From Cycas panzhihuaensis (taxonomy: Eukaryota > Cycadophyta), in contig CM041465.1 in assembly GCA_023213395.1 (NCBI GenBank), forward strand, positions 44,337,741 through 44,401,740: 64,000 nt of DNA, given 5' to 3'. The notes under the pieces are model-generated. The model was not told where the DNA came from. It saw only the letters and a list, made by a program, of their open reading frames with translations, and did not search any database. Below are positions 23,945 to 34,989 of the stretch, piece by piece; the first letter of the stretch is position 1; every line of letters begins with the position of its first letter. The position numbers and the translations under genes were made by a program.

Positions 23945-24357
23945 TCATCCAAGAGAAGGAGACGACACTTGAGGATGTGATGAACAAGGCCATCTACCTT
24001 AGTGTTCAGATCTTGAGGGATGTGCTAAACATCCACAGAAGAGAAGAGAGACAAAAGGGACCTAACGGTCAAGGCAAGGGCTCTCAATCGTAGGCAACAT
24101 ACTTGGTCAACTTAGGTTAGTTACAACACAACGATCTAAAAGTCATAATAGAGGATGATAAGGCCATGGTGAAAGCAAAGTACATCAGTAAGGACTTTAA
24201 TAACAACTATGTATTTAGCTTTATTATTCGTAGCTTCAGGTAGAAAGATTCTAAAATGTATATAGTCATATCTAGAGGGATCATTGAGGATCCACGTAGC
24301 TGCAGAAGGTTCGGGATTGGCACAACTTCCTCCGTCAATAAAGATGAGCAATACCAT
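23945..24357 (-). pseudogene. RNase H domain inside the family A LTR, copy 1
   Basis: Minus-strand frame from an ATG in ACCATGG context. It reads LLIFIDGGSCANPEPSA, then FLPEATNNKAKYIVVIK, and near the end HIPQDLNTKVDGLV. These are the three landmarks of an RVT_3/archaeal-like RNase H: the D-G-G strand, the NNE-A helix and the HIPRE..EAD helix. Here the helix Glu has become Lys (NNK), and stops interrupt it before the last helix. It is degraded relative to the copy at 39450-39869. It lies in the same orientation as the element but downstream of integrase and, by my boundaries, inside the LTR. Confidence 0.7.
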
Positions 24358-24898
24358 GGTAAAAAGAAAAGAATTTGAGTCTTGTGACAAAAGAGATGAT
24401 GATGGTAAAGTCAAGATACAAAAGAAAGAGGTAGTGACAGAGCTGCAACAACTTAGAAAGCTATAAATATGGATCGTAAGAGGATAGGAGAGCCCTAGAG
24501 GTAGGCTGTCAGACTCGAGGGAGACTTGCCTAGTGAAAGAGCAGGAAAAGATTGGTGATTACACTTTTTTGGGGCCCTTAGGGGTTGTAAAAGGGCCTAT
24601 AGAGGTCTAGAAAGGAGGAGAAGCTTCCCCTAGGGGTCTCAAAGGCTTAAACGAATGGCAAAAATGGATATAAGATATCGAAATGAGTCAAAGGAGTATA
24701 AACATAGGCACATTTCAGAGTAGTGCAAAAAATGAGACTAAAGGGTTCACCATAAATGCACCAAAAGGGAGCAAAATGGAGGCTATGGGAGCAAAATAGG
24801 GGTCAGACCCTAAAAACAAAGTGAGTGAGGATAATGAGACCATCCTGAGGGCTGTCGCAACGAAGAGAAAGAATGTGGTGCCCTCGAGGGACCTTGCA

Positions 24899-24908
24899 TA
24901 TATAAAGG
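24899..24908 (+). promoter_or_regulatory. Plus-strand TATA box in LTR1 pointing at the antisense ORF
   Basis: TATATAAAGG, a near-ideal TATA box on the plus strand, about 740 bp upstream of the antisense ORF start. The same 10 bases occur at the equivalent place in LTR2 (40437-40446). No transcript evidence is available. Confidence 0.45.
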
Positions 24909-25308
24909 GGAGAAGAGTAAAAATGGGACTCATTTTCATGGGCTCCACGAGAGATCTGGAGCCCTTCCCTCTATGTAGCAAGGCTACACTAACATTCGAG
25001 AGCACCCAACAAGAGATCCAACCATTGGATTAGGGAGAGAGGATAGCCATTGGGATCATAAAGATAAAATGGCAGCGATCAAGCCTGATCTAATGAGTGG
25101 ATCATCCCCTAGCTATTTCATTTTATTAATTATATTTAATGGCCTTTTTATAGTTTTTAAAGTTTATTTTGGGTCCCATAAGGATGATCGAGACCCCATG
25201 GAGCTCAAATGAGTCCCAGGGAAGGGAAGGACTAAGGCATTAGGTAGCCCTAGTCCCAGTGGACCAAGTTTGGTCCACTTAGGATTTTTTTAAAAAGTTT
25301 TTAGGTCA

Positions 25309-25330
25309 CTCCCTCCACTTTTTTAGGGGG
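25309..25330 (-). other. Polypurine tract of A1
   Basis: The minus strand reads AAAAAAGTGGAGGGAG directly before the TGACC that starts the LTR. A2 has the equivalent AAAAAAAGGGAAGTGGC. Confidence 0.55.
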
Positions 25331-25641
25331 TATCTACAGCCCTGCGGTAAATATTATGGTGCTATAAAGTTTATGATTGGACTACCAAGAAAATAGGATT
25401 TTCTCAATGGGGATAGCATCAATATTTGTGGTACCATAGAGTTTCACATAGGGCAGAGGCTAGATAAGAGAAAAAGAGAAAAGAGGCCCCAATGGATGGG
25501 TTTGCCTTAGCTTGATGGAGCCTCAACCATCTAGAGGAGGGCCATGGCACATGGAAGAGGGGATTATTAGATCTCTGACTAGTTTTTGGATGTCTGTAGG
25601 CTATTCTCATAGTTTATAACCATAAGAATATAGGTATAGTG

Positions 25642-26574
25642 ATGATGAGTTTTATTGAGATGATGACAGAGTAGGAGCAAATGACCCAATGATGCTGCGG
25701 GCTTTTGAACGTCATTAAGACTCCATAATATGCATTCAACCATCACCTCCTAGTTGACATCATCTCACACTAGAATTGAAAAAGGCGTGTATTCCACCTC
25801 CCACATGTGGGAGATATTTCTATCATGTATAAGGATATTAGGAGGATCATAGGTGTACCATTAAGAGTGACACTAGCATCATTGGGTACATTGCCCAGCA
25901 TAGACGCTGCTCACAAGGAGGTAGCTAGATTCTTTATAAGATGGAGTTGATGGAATTGGTGGGGAGTCTCAGTCTAGGTGATGGTCTTGTCCATAGTTCT
26001 TCATGTGAGGAAACTCATTACTTTGGCTATTCTATTCTAGATTTTCCAGAAACATAACTGCAGGGACATCACCAAAGGCTAGATGATTACTATCAGGAGG
26101 TGTGAGGCTAGAGAGAGATTCGACTGGGCTACCTTAATAGTAGCCAAATTGATTGTATAGCTCAACCAGATACAAGTAGCCATGAGAGGAGGTTTCTCTT
26201 ACTTCACACTACTCTAGTGCTAGTTTTTCAACCATTTCGAAGAGGTGGCACCACAAGGAGGCCTACATCCCATCTTAACTAGGGCCCCCATGGTTCACAG
26301 GTGGCATACAAGGTTCAGAGGGAGCGAGGACTATGTCCATGCATGGCAATTAGTGGCAATGACATCACTAGATGTCTTGACCATAATTGACTACACAGTG
26401 AATCCCTATTGAGCGATCTATTGGGAGAGTGATAATGAGGGTAGAGAGTTAGGAGATGAGCCTGATGAGGGCAATGATGATAATAACATAGATAAAGGGG
26501 GTGGAGCTAGACCATCAAGAACTACAGGAGATAAGGCAGGTCTATTGGCACCATTATGGGAGATCAGCCACCAC
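25642..26574 (+). pseudogene. Antisense extra ORF of family A (plant-mobile-domain-like), copy 1
   Basis: A single plus-strand frame of 311 codons with no frameshift but 13 stops (8 TAG, 4 TGA, 1 TAA). It reads MMSFIEMMTE, HHLLVDIISH, RRVFHLPHVGDISIMYKD, IRRIIGVPL, then RGGFSYFTLL..FFNHFEEVAP, GGLHPILTRAPMVHRWHT and LDVLTIIDYTVNPY, ending acidic. The F-H-L-P/I-G-V-P start and the GG-x-x-x-LLQ-x-W-x-x-x-HF block suggest the plant mobile domain, which is often carried by plant transposons and by extra ORFs of some large gypsy elements. Copy 2 at 41150 keeps Trp or Gln at many of the stop positions. It runs opposite to gag-pol. Family assignment is tentative; an unnamed plant transposon domain is the alternative. 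Confidence 0.55.
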
Positions 26575-26699
26575 TAGGACCAATAGGAAGAGGGGGAGCT
26601 GCAGGTATAGCCCCAGTAGTAGTGGTAGCTATGGTGGCAGACGCAGAGGTGGCAATAGCTGCCATAGATAGAGAGATCCTAGGAGAGAAAGGATTAAAA

Positions 26700-26917
26700 G
26701 GAGGAGACACCCTAGTAGCCCAAGTAGTAGGCGAGGTAGTATTAGAGGTCAAGGAGATAGAGGTAGTAACAAGGGGAGCTACAATAGAGGAGATGATCAT
26801 CTGGGCAGAGGAGCTAGTCATCCTAGGAGGTGAGATTCTACCCTGACTTGATATCCTTTCGATCATTTACTCCTTCTCTAGATGATTTTATTTAGATTTT
26901 GATGCTTTTGTGTATAC

Positions 26918-26948
<31 letters not shown>

Positions 26949-27190
26949 TATACCCTAGTAGCCCAAGTGGTAGGCGAGGTAGTGTTAGAGGTCAAGGAGA
27001 TAGAGGCAGCAACAAGTGGAGCTGTAACAGAGGAGATGATCATGTGGGCAAAGGAGCTAATCATCCTAGGAGGTGAGATTCTACCTTAACTCGACATCCT
27101 TTCGATTATTTGCTGCTTCCCTAGATGATTTTATTTAGATTTTGATGCTTTTGTATATACATATACATACATACATATATACATACACAC
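26700..27190 (+). repeat. Tandem duplication of about 250 bp with microsatellites
   Basis: The block from about 26706 (ACCCTAGTAGCCCAAGTAGT...) ends in a TACA/TA microsatellite (26914-26952). It is repeated from about 26951, with the same order and a second CATA/CA microsatellite at about 27156-27201. The two units differ by scattered substitutions. Copy A2 has only one unit, ending in a (GT)n run at about 42401-42426. Confidence 0.75.
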
Positions 27191-27239
27191 ACACACACAT
27201 AGTGGCTCGCTTTGGAGAGAGAGAGGGGTGTGCATATCC

Positions 27240-27700
27240 TACTTAGGAGTAAAAAGGGTCACACGTACAACTTCTTTAGGAATTTACCATTCATAGCTTT
27301 CTCTAATTTGAGACCCTCTAGAGTCACTATCATATAGGCACCATTACCGAGGCTCTCGAGAATGATGAAAGGACCGATCCATTTAGGCCCGAATTTAGAT
27401 AAGAGGTCATGGAGATATTCAAGCTTGAAGACATGGTCCCTAGGATTTAAAGGGCGAGGATGCAGATGCTTGTTGTATGTTCTTCATATCCTAACCTTAG
27501 AGGCAAGGTTTTCATGGTATTCCATCAAGCGTCTCTCATCCAAGGCTTTAAGGTTAATGTGTACACATCTAGGACCATCATTTATGAATAGCCAAGTTGA
27601 CAAAGGTAAAGCCATAACAGAAGGATCATCTTCTCTAATATCTATGGTTGGCCTATCTTCTCTAGCATTATCAACTTCCTCCATGCTAAACATTTCACAT
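27240..27700 (-). pseudogene. Integrase C-terminus of family A, copy A1
   Basis: On the minus strand this segment aligns closely by eye with the integrase tail at 43893-44170 (LSKFGPKWVGPF region). The frame is damaged by substitutions. Beyond about 27580 the homology to A2 fades, and the copia element starts at about 27712. Confidence 0.65.
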
Positions 27701-27742
27701 GATCCTTTTTAGGATCAAAACAAAGACCACGAGGCTATAGAA

Positions 27743-29450
27743 ATGAAAACCTCATTCTTAACTCAAGGTTTTCGTGAAGCCTACCAACTGCACAAGGACA
27801 TACGACCATATAAGGTAAGCAAAACTAGCACTAGAAGTGCTTATAGAGCAAGGATGCATGAATCACTTTCCATTGAGCTTGAACCAAAAGAACTTCACCT
27901 TACTCTTATTGAAGAGCCTCTAATGTACCAAGAAACTGTAAAGCATGCAACTTGGAGAAATGTCATGAATGAAGAGTACTAATCTCTTATTAAGAACGAT
28001 ACATGGGAGCTTGTTGATTTACCACTTGGAAGAAAGGTAGTTCAAAATAAATGGGTGTTTAAAAATAAGTACAGATTGGATGGCACCCTAAAAAAACACA
28101 AGGCGAGGTTGGTAGAAAAAGGATTCATGCAAAGGGAAGGCGTCAACTACACTGAAATCTTTACTCCTATAACTAAGTAGCATACAATCAGAACTCTTAC
28201 TACTCAACAGGGATGAAAAATCCACCAACTCAATGTTAAGACTGCATTTCTCAATAGAGACCTTAAAGAAGAAATTTATATGGCTCAGTCAAAAGGATAC
28301 AAGATTGTCAGTCAAGAGCATAAGGATTGTAGGCTCAAAAAGTCCTTATATGGCCTAAAACAAGCCCCTCGTACTTAGTTTACCAAGTTGTCTGAAAGAA
28401 TGAGGCAACTTGGATATGAGGTTTGTGACTATCAAGATATTGATGCAACATTATTCATCAAGCACCAAAATGGTAAAATCACTTACCTCTTAATCTTTGT
28501 GGATGATATGCTAATAATGGGGAATAGTGAATAGGTAATTAGCCAACTAAAGAAGGACCTTGCTAAAACTTTTGAATTGTCTAACATCGAGTTCATGAAA
28601 TATTACTTAGGAATTAAAGTAACTCAAAAGAATAGAAAAATATTTCTCTCCCAAGAAAAGTATATCAACGATCTTCTGACAAAGTTTCAATTGGAAGGTG
28701 CTTGACCAATGGATACACATAGAACCTAATATTAAACTTTTAATTGATGGTGACACTAGGGAGGTAGACGCAACACTCTATAGGTAACTTATAGGTAGTC
28801 TCATCTATACTACCAACATAAGGCTAGATATTAAACACTCTATTAGCATTCTTGTAAGATTCATGACAAATCCTAAGTAGAATCACTAGCAAACTACAAT
28901 AGGAGTGTTGAGGTACCTGAAGATGACCAGCAAATATGGTCTATTGTATGAACCCAATGCAGCATTTAAACTTTATATATATACAGACTCAGATTTTGCT
29001 GGAGATAAAGACACAAGAAGATCTACGCTTGGGTATGTAACATTTCTTGGAATAACACCAATATCATGGAGATCCAAATGGTAGAAGATAGTTACAGACT
29101 CAACTATTGAAGCTGAATATATTACTGCTTCTAAGACAAGTAAGGAGGTGATATGGCTTAGAAAATTATTGAGTACATTAAATGCCACCCAAATAAGTTC
29201 TACTAGCTTACATATAGATAATCAATCTATAATCTAAATGGATAAAAATCTTGTATTTCATGATCATACCGAACATATAAGTACAAAAGTCCACATGATT
29301 AGAGAACTAGTTCATGATAGCATAATTCAACTAGAGTACTACCTCACAGTAGATCAAGTGACCAATATCTTCACTAAACCACTAAAGAGGGTGAATTTTG
29401 AATAGTTCTGAAAGCAACTCAACCTTAAGGCCTCCATCTCTAACTGATTG
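27743..29450 (+). pseudogene. Copia reverse transcriptase and RNase H remnant
   Basis: RT motifs in order: WRNVMNEEY, NDTWELVDLP, NKWVFKNKYRLDGTLKKHKA, YTEIFTPI, QLNVKTAFLNRDLKEEIYM, KKSLYGLKQAPR, and LIFVDDMLIMG, whose catalytic Asp pair is intact. FLSQEKYINDLLTKF follows. The RNase H part begins near 28975 with YTDSDFAGDKDTRRST, then WRSKWQKIV with TAG in place of Gln, and TEAEYITAS. A frameshift near 28700 and several TAG/TAA stops inactivate it. The end, IFTKPLKRVNFE, is the normal C-terminus of copia polyproteins. Confidence 0.85.
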
Positions 29451-29867
29451 AAGGAGATGAAAATATGACCATCATACTCTTTCTCATTTGTGAAAACCCC
29501 TTATGGGCACGGAAGGACAAGAGTAAGTTTCTGTTTTATTCTATTCGTGAAAACCTCTTGTGGGCACAAAAGGATAAGGGTTGTATCATTTTAGAAAATG
29601 AGAACCTATGAAAACCCAAACGGGTATGGGAGATGACCAAATGGTATACAGAGACTCAATAGATTTCAACTATAAAATTCATTATACTGATTAGCTATCT
29701 GGCTTTATTTAAAGAGTGATTTGATCTAGGTTAATAGATTAGAAAATATGTGGGTTTTCTTCCCCATGAGGGTTTCCTACAAAAGTGTCATAATAGTTTA
29801 CTTGTAAGAGGCTCAAATAAAGACCTCATAGGATAGAATAAAATACAATGAAATGACTTTCTACCAT

Positions 29868-29879
29868 TAAGGGGGAGAT
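29868..29879 (+). other. Polypurine tract of copia element
   Basis: TAAGGGGGAGAT precedes the TG start of the LTR at 29880. Confidence 0.65.
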
Positions 29880-30175
29880 TGAAAATGGTTGATGTTACAA
29901 GGTCATTACATTAGTTGATTATTTCCAAAAAGGATCTTAAGTGAACTTTAAATTAGATCACTTAAGTAAAATACACTTTTATGTGTATTATATGTAATTT
30001 CATTTCACCTAACTCTAGTGCTTCCTCTCTCAATATAAAAGTAAAAGCTCAATGGAGGAGGCTCATTCTTACTTCCCCATTTATGAGAGCTACTCTCTTT
30101 CTTTTAACTCTCTCTTGATCCTATGTTTACCTTTGTGTTTAATGCATGGAGTTGAAAGATAGATCCACTATTTTT
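29880..30175 (+). repeat. 3' LTR of copia element (right end approximate)
   Basis: Begins TGAAAATGG directly after the polypurine tract. It contains a TATA-like CAATATAAAAG near 30034, then a CT-rich transcribed part. No second LTR is present to define the end, so 30175 is where family A LTR-like sequence seems to begin. Confidence 0.5.
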
Positions 30176-30179
30176 AGTA

Positions 30180-32417
30180 ATGACAATAAAAGAGATATGT
30201 GTACCTTTTGCAAAGACCTTTGCTTGCTCTAAAAAGGTAAAACCTACACAACAAGTTATTTACCTTTTCCCAAGGACACTCGACATGCATGGGAGCAAAT
30301 GTATATATATGCTTATCCAAAGAAAAGAGAAAGTAGTCTTATACAAATATCTTTTTAATAAGCACTATATGCAATGTTAACTTTACTTAAAATGCATGTA
30401 AAATACTCCAATGACTACAGGAAAAGGGGGGTAAAAGGAAGAAAGAAAGGTAGCCTCAGAATGGCTAATCCTCCAAGTGAGATGCCTCTACATATCCAAG
30501 CACTCAAACTAGTGGACCAAGAAAGAAACTAAGGTTTTCAAACAGTAGAAAAGGCAACAAATTTTGTATATGGAGAATGTTCCAAAAGATGTAAAAGTTA
30601 TAAATATTACAAAAATTGTAATGTGCAACTTTTGCAAGATTTGTAAAAGTAAAGCTAAGACTATGTAAACCACAAGGGGATGCTACAAAAATTAGATTTC
30701 ATGAAGACATGAAAGCTAGTTGTAAGCATTGCAAGCTGCTACCAATACTACAACTAATAGGGTTCCCTACCTCAAGGGTTTCTAAGTGTACAAGAGAGGT
30801 ATAGGGAGAGAAAAAGAGTAAAGAGTAGAGGGCTGCCCTAGAGGAGATGGCCAAGAGGGTCAGAACCCTAGCCTAGAACTCCTTTCTCTCTTTGCTGCAC
30901 CTTTTCCTCTCAAGCTCCTTAATTAAGACCTAGGAGAAACCACAAGGCATGAGGAAAGAAGCCAAAGAAAAGGAAGGGTTTGCCTTTTGGAATGAAGATG
31001 GTGTGAAATGGTTTCACTAAACAAACAACAAGAAAAACCTTTTTGCTAGAGGAAAAGGACAATATGTAGGTCTAAAAATATCTGCTAAAACTAGTTTGAG
31101 ATAGTTTTTACTTAGTGTGGTAGCTAGTAGAAGGGTTTCCATTGAAGAATATGTGAGAAATCCCTACAATGCTGTAAGAAGAGAGTATAATGTGCAAACA
31201 AACTTAAGGCTAATGATTTAATGGAGTTTTTGAGAGGAGGATCTGTCGAAAACCCATTGCTACAAACTTGTTACTTAGGGTTTTACCCTAAGAAAAGAGG
31301 TGGCAAGAGTGAAGAACATGTAACAGTAGGAGAGAGCTTTCTTTTTAGAAAATTTCTAAGAGAGGAGAGGAAAGAAGAAGAAGAAGGAGCCAAATTTTGG
31401 GTTTTTAAACCCAACCCTAACCTAACAGGCGATTAGGGCTCACCCTGGGTGGGAAACAGTCCAACACCACATGTCAATTTCACATTTAATACAAAATTGG
31501 TCATGCCCAAGTAAAAAAATAAGTGTGAATAGTCACACTATAGTAAACTTCACGATATTATGGAGTTTTCCATGGTACTATAGAATTTATAGCGGCGCAC
31601 TCAAAATAAGGTAGAAAACAAAAGGGGAGCCTAAAAGGCTTCCAAAAGGGGGGTCCCAAAAATGATGAATTATTGAGGTGTCTAGGGGGTTTTAAGAGTT
31701 GGTGGGACCATGATGAGCAAGAAAAATGTGGTAATAAGGCCCCAAGAAGGGACAAGTGATGAACGAGGATAATGATTAGGCATAATTAGGTCATTAAGGA
31801 TCATATCATACTGAATCAGTGATAGCAAGTAGGCTGCAAGAGCCGAAGTTACTTAGGGATGCTATAGAGGCATGATGGAGGATCATAGAGTGCCATGGGA
31901 TGCCTGTCTAGAGTTCTCATAGGCTAGAACATTAGATGCAAACATGAGTAGGTAGGTAAGCTAGGCATAATGATCATGCAATCAATCAACAACATGCAAT
32001 GCACATCTATTAACAATCCAACGACACTATGAAGTCAATGAAAAGTGAGGATAAAAATATACCTATACTTGCTTGAGATGATATATTATCCATGTCCATT
32101 CCCAGTAGCTCGGAAACACTGCCCCCTTTGCAGTAGAGCCTTGTTGCTTGGAAGTGTGACACAATGGTAAATGCTATTAACATAAAGGTTAGTATCGTTC
32201 ATCCAAGTATAATGGTGTTGTTATCCAAGGAAGTGGCAAGTGTCATGGATGAACATATGGATAAAGAGGAAAAGGGACGACATAGGGGCTACCTATGCGT
32301 CACCCTAAAATCTAATAAAAAGGAGGGCAAATGAGGGGGATACCCCCATCACACCTATATGAGGTAATTAATACTGATAATCACAAGCATAATCAATGAG
32401 ATAACATAAATGGGAAC
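30180..32417 (-). repeat. Family A LTR2, left part (3' LTR of A2)
   Basis: From about 30370 it aligns with LTR3 from 50985 (ATGCATGTAAAATACTCCAA block) through to the CATGTCCATT block near 32092. It continues to 32417, where family B is inserted; the LTR resumes at 39244. The left end is lost at the copia junction. Confidence 0.7.
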
Positions 32418-33464
32418 TGATCTGAATTTTGAATGGGAAAGTGAAGACTTAAAATAATTGAAACAAAATCTAGAACAATTTACATTAATATTACATAGAA
32501 TTGAAGATATTTTAGATTTTTCTTATAAAACTCCTTTTGTTTATGCTCTATTGAGCATGCAAGGGACTGCTACAATGATTTGGGAGAGAGAAACTGAGTG
32601 CTGGGGGCTCCTTGAGCTACTACTCGTTCTTTGGAACCTCCATCTTCAAAGTTTGCAAAACGTTTTTGGTTGCCAATTACCAAAAACCTCTTTTTGGTGA
32701 AGAAAATCTTGCTAGCGTCTCTTTCTAGGATCTTTCCATCGCTATCTTTTCCACTCGGCTGCAACTTCGATCTTTCGGGCTCCTTCACGATCCCCACAAA
32801 AGATTTATTCTGCTACACTTCCGTCTTCTTCTATCTCTACGCAGAATTTCAGTCATTGGAGCCGTTCTCTTTCCGGAAAGCGATTTTTGAAACTCTCCTC
32901 AAATTTTGCTCTGTACTGCATTTAGGGCTGCAACGTCCTCTTTTCCTGCCAGATTTCTCTGTTGAAATTCCCGTTGTTCCCTTTCCAGATCTTCGCCTAA
33001 ATGCATTTTTATTTGCAATAGGTTTTCCTTTTTTCTTTTTCTAACGGATTCCAAAATGACTTATGAAATCTTGGAAAAATCCTTTTAATTTAAAGATTTT
33101 CCTCTTTAAACGTGTAGAAGACACGTGTGTGAAGTCTCTCCTCGAATTTCATGGGAAACAGATCCTGTTTGCGCTGCTAATCATTTCCATTTTTATTATT
33201 TTTCCATTTTTTTACTTTTCAGGTAGCAGTGGCCTCACCTACGTAGCACCTGTGTGTAGCGATGACACTGCGTGCACAGGTAGTGATCCTTGGTAGCACC
33301 TAGTTGCACTTGTAGAAATACATTTTTTATATTTTTTAAGCCTTTTAAAGGCATTTTTCTACTAAATGAAGACCATTAAGCCTTTCTAAGGCATTTTTCT
33401 ACTACATAAAAACCATTAACATAAAAAACAAAGTATTTTAAGAGTATTTAAAGATCCGAAAACG
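32418..33464 (-). repeat. 3' LTR of family B
   Basis: 1047 bp, aligning with 38150-39243 along its length. The inner terminus on the minus strand is CGTTTTCGG, where the partner has TGTTTTCAG, so the terminal TG has mutated. Confidence 0.88.
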
Positions 33465-33490
33465 AATTAGAACTCCCATTTTTTAGGAGT
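33465..33490 (-). other. Polypurine tract region of family B
   Basis: The minus strand reads CCTAAAAAATGGGAGTTC just before the LTR start. This is a purine-rich tract, slightly degraded. Confidence 0.5.
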
Positions 33491-33639
33491 TCATGGCCTC
33501 ATGAACTTTATAGTTGTAAATGAGGGTATTTGATTTTCCCTATCTCCTTATTGTACCATTTTGCTTTGCTAGGTACTTGTCCTTTCTCTGCAATTTTGAA
33601 AGACTCGATTATGCCTGTTCGAGTCTTGGTCTGCTTCCT

Positions 33640-34860
33640 TTGAAGAATGCAATCATTTTGCATCGGTTCTTCTTTCTCTATTCACAACTCCTCTAGATTT
33701 GGTAAGAGTAAAACTCCGTCTTCATCTTCATCCAACATGGATGGCTCGAACATCTTCAGATTCTCAACATTCACTATGGAATACATTTTCATGAATTCTG
33801 GAAGTTCAAGTTGGAAAGCATTTTTTCCAATTTTCTTTAAGATTGTAAAAGGACCATATCATAAAGGCTTTAGCTTTTTGCCTTCACCTTGCAATCTTTT
33901 CTTACTGAGGTGCAACCAAACTCTATCTCCTTCCTTAAAGGAATGGCTGGTTCTATGTGCATCATGCCACTATTTGTATTTCTGTTGAGATTTTTAAAGC
34001 TGCTCTTCAACCTGTTGATGAATTTTTCTGATTCTTTCTAAGAATCTTTGTGCCTTTTCATCTCCTTCTTCCTCCTTTCCATTTCCTACAAAAAGTTGAG
34101 CTGAGAATTCTAAATCGAAAGGACTTGCAGGTAGAGATCCCAAACATACCTTAAATGGTGATTTTTAGATTGAGCTATGGATAGCTTGGTTGAACGCAAA
34201 TTACAAGTATGGGAGACTTTTATCCCAAGTCTTAGGATGCTTGGCATTGTATCCTCGTAATAGTTGTACCAATGTTTTGTTGACAACTTCAGTTTAGTCG
34301 TCTATTTGAGGATGAAAATCCGTGCTCATCTTTAGCTTCGTATCCATCATTCCCCAAAGTGTTTGCCAAAAATGACTCAGAAATCTACTGTCTCGATTAC
34401 AAATGATTGAGTTGGGAAGTCCAAAATACTTCCAAACATGCTAGAAAAATAATCTAGCTATGTCTTCTCTTGTATGTGTCTTCCTATAGGGAATCAACAT
34501 CACCACTTTACTGAATCGATCAACAACTACAAATAAATAATCCATACCATTTTTGGTTTGTGGTAGTCCTCCCAGGAAATCCATGAAGATACTTTCCCAC
34601 GGTCATGATGTAATAGGAAGTGGAATGTATAATCCAAACTTCCTATTGGCCAGCTTTGATGTGCTACATAATGTACACCCTTGTACTGCTATAGTCACAT
34701 CTTACTGTATGTTTGGCCAATACATATATCGCTGCAAGTTTAGCAACGTCTTTCCCACTCCAAAGTGTCCTCCAACTCGAGAGGTGTGAGCTTCTCTTAT
34801 CCACTTCATTTAGTATGCATGCTTTGGAATGCAAAGCTTGTCTTGCTTGCAAAGAAGTCC
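33640..34860 (-). pseudogene. Integrase of family B (catalytic triad retained)
   Basis: Minus strand. The zinc domain spans about 34790-34680 with SRVGGHFGVGKTLLN and YMYWPNI followed by CTLC. The core keeps all three acidic residues: [24 protein letters not shown] and DDQTEVVNKTL, the Q of the last being read from a TAG. Then AKHPKTWDKSLPYL and, in the C-terminal part, GDRVWLHLSKKRLQGEGKK and YGPFTILKKIGKNAFQLELP. No chromodomain was recognised after it. Stops are few and mostly TAG. Integration of cDNA in the nucleus was its role. Confidence 0.82.
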
Positions 34861-34989
34861 ATCTTTTAGCTAGAAATTAGTAACTACTTTTCCTTGCTGT
34901 AGCTGCTCAAAGACAGGCTTGAATGCCTCATCTTTCAAATACAAATCAACATATTCATCATGGCAGAAAGGTTGAAATTGCATAGCTAC

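Larger units (their letters stand above)
20193..25308 (-). repeat. Giant LTR of family A, copy 1 (3' LTR of A1)
   Basis: On the plus strand the left end is TGGAAGCACGCTTCTGGGGG, matching the LTR/PBS edge of the A2 5' LTR at 50805. The right end is TCA at 25306-25308, next to a purine-rich minus-strand tract. This gives TG...CA termini and about 5116 bp. Shared blocks with LTR2 and LTR3 include the GGGTTTTACCCT segment (near 22608, 31276 and 51887). A minus-strand TATAAAAAGG lies near 25145-25153, about 155 bp inside, a plausible LTR promoter. The right boundary rests on the polypurine tract only, since LTR3 is truncated before reaching it. Confidence 0.6.
20193..27710 (-). mobile_element. Giant Ty3/gypsy family A, partial copy A1 (3' end)
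   Basis: On the minus strand this holds, from right to left, the integrase C-terminus (about 27700-27240), an antisense extra ORF, a polypurine tract and a complete-looking 3' LTR of about 5.1 kb. Everything upstream of the integrase tail is cut off by the copia element at about 27712. The same arrangement recurs in copy A2, which confirms that the parts belong together. Confidence 0.75.
27712..30175 (+). mobile_element. 5'-truncated Ty1/copia element: RT, RNase H, 3' LTR
   Basis: It starts inside the copia RT region and runs through RNase H to a polypurine tract and an LTR. Gag, protease and integrase are missing. It lies on the opposite strand to family A and separates the A1 integrase tail from LTR2. 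The right edge (about 30175) is uncertain because the LTR end was not identified exactly and no TSD was seen. Confidence 0.75.

Noticed and set aside
26556-26866. Overlapping frames on both strands rich in Val/Gly/Ile or Thr/Ser
   Set aside because: Purine-rich low complexity gives open frames on both strands; the frame shared with copy 2 is the PMD-like one.
32631-33044. 137-codon Phe/Leu-rich plus-strand frame
   Set aside because: It lies inside the family B LTR, and the equivalent in the partner LTR is broken; pyrimidine-rich sequence explains the Phe/Leu bias.
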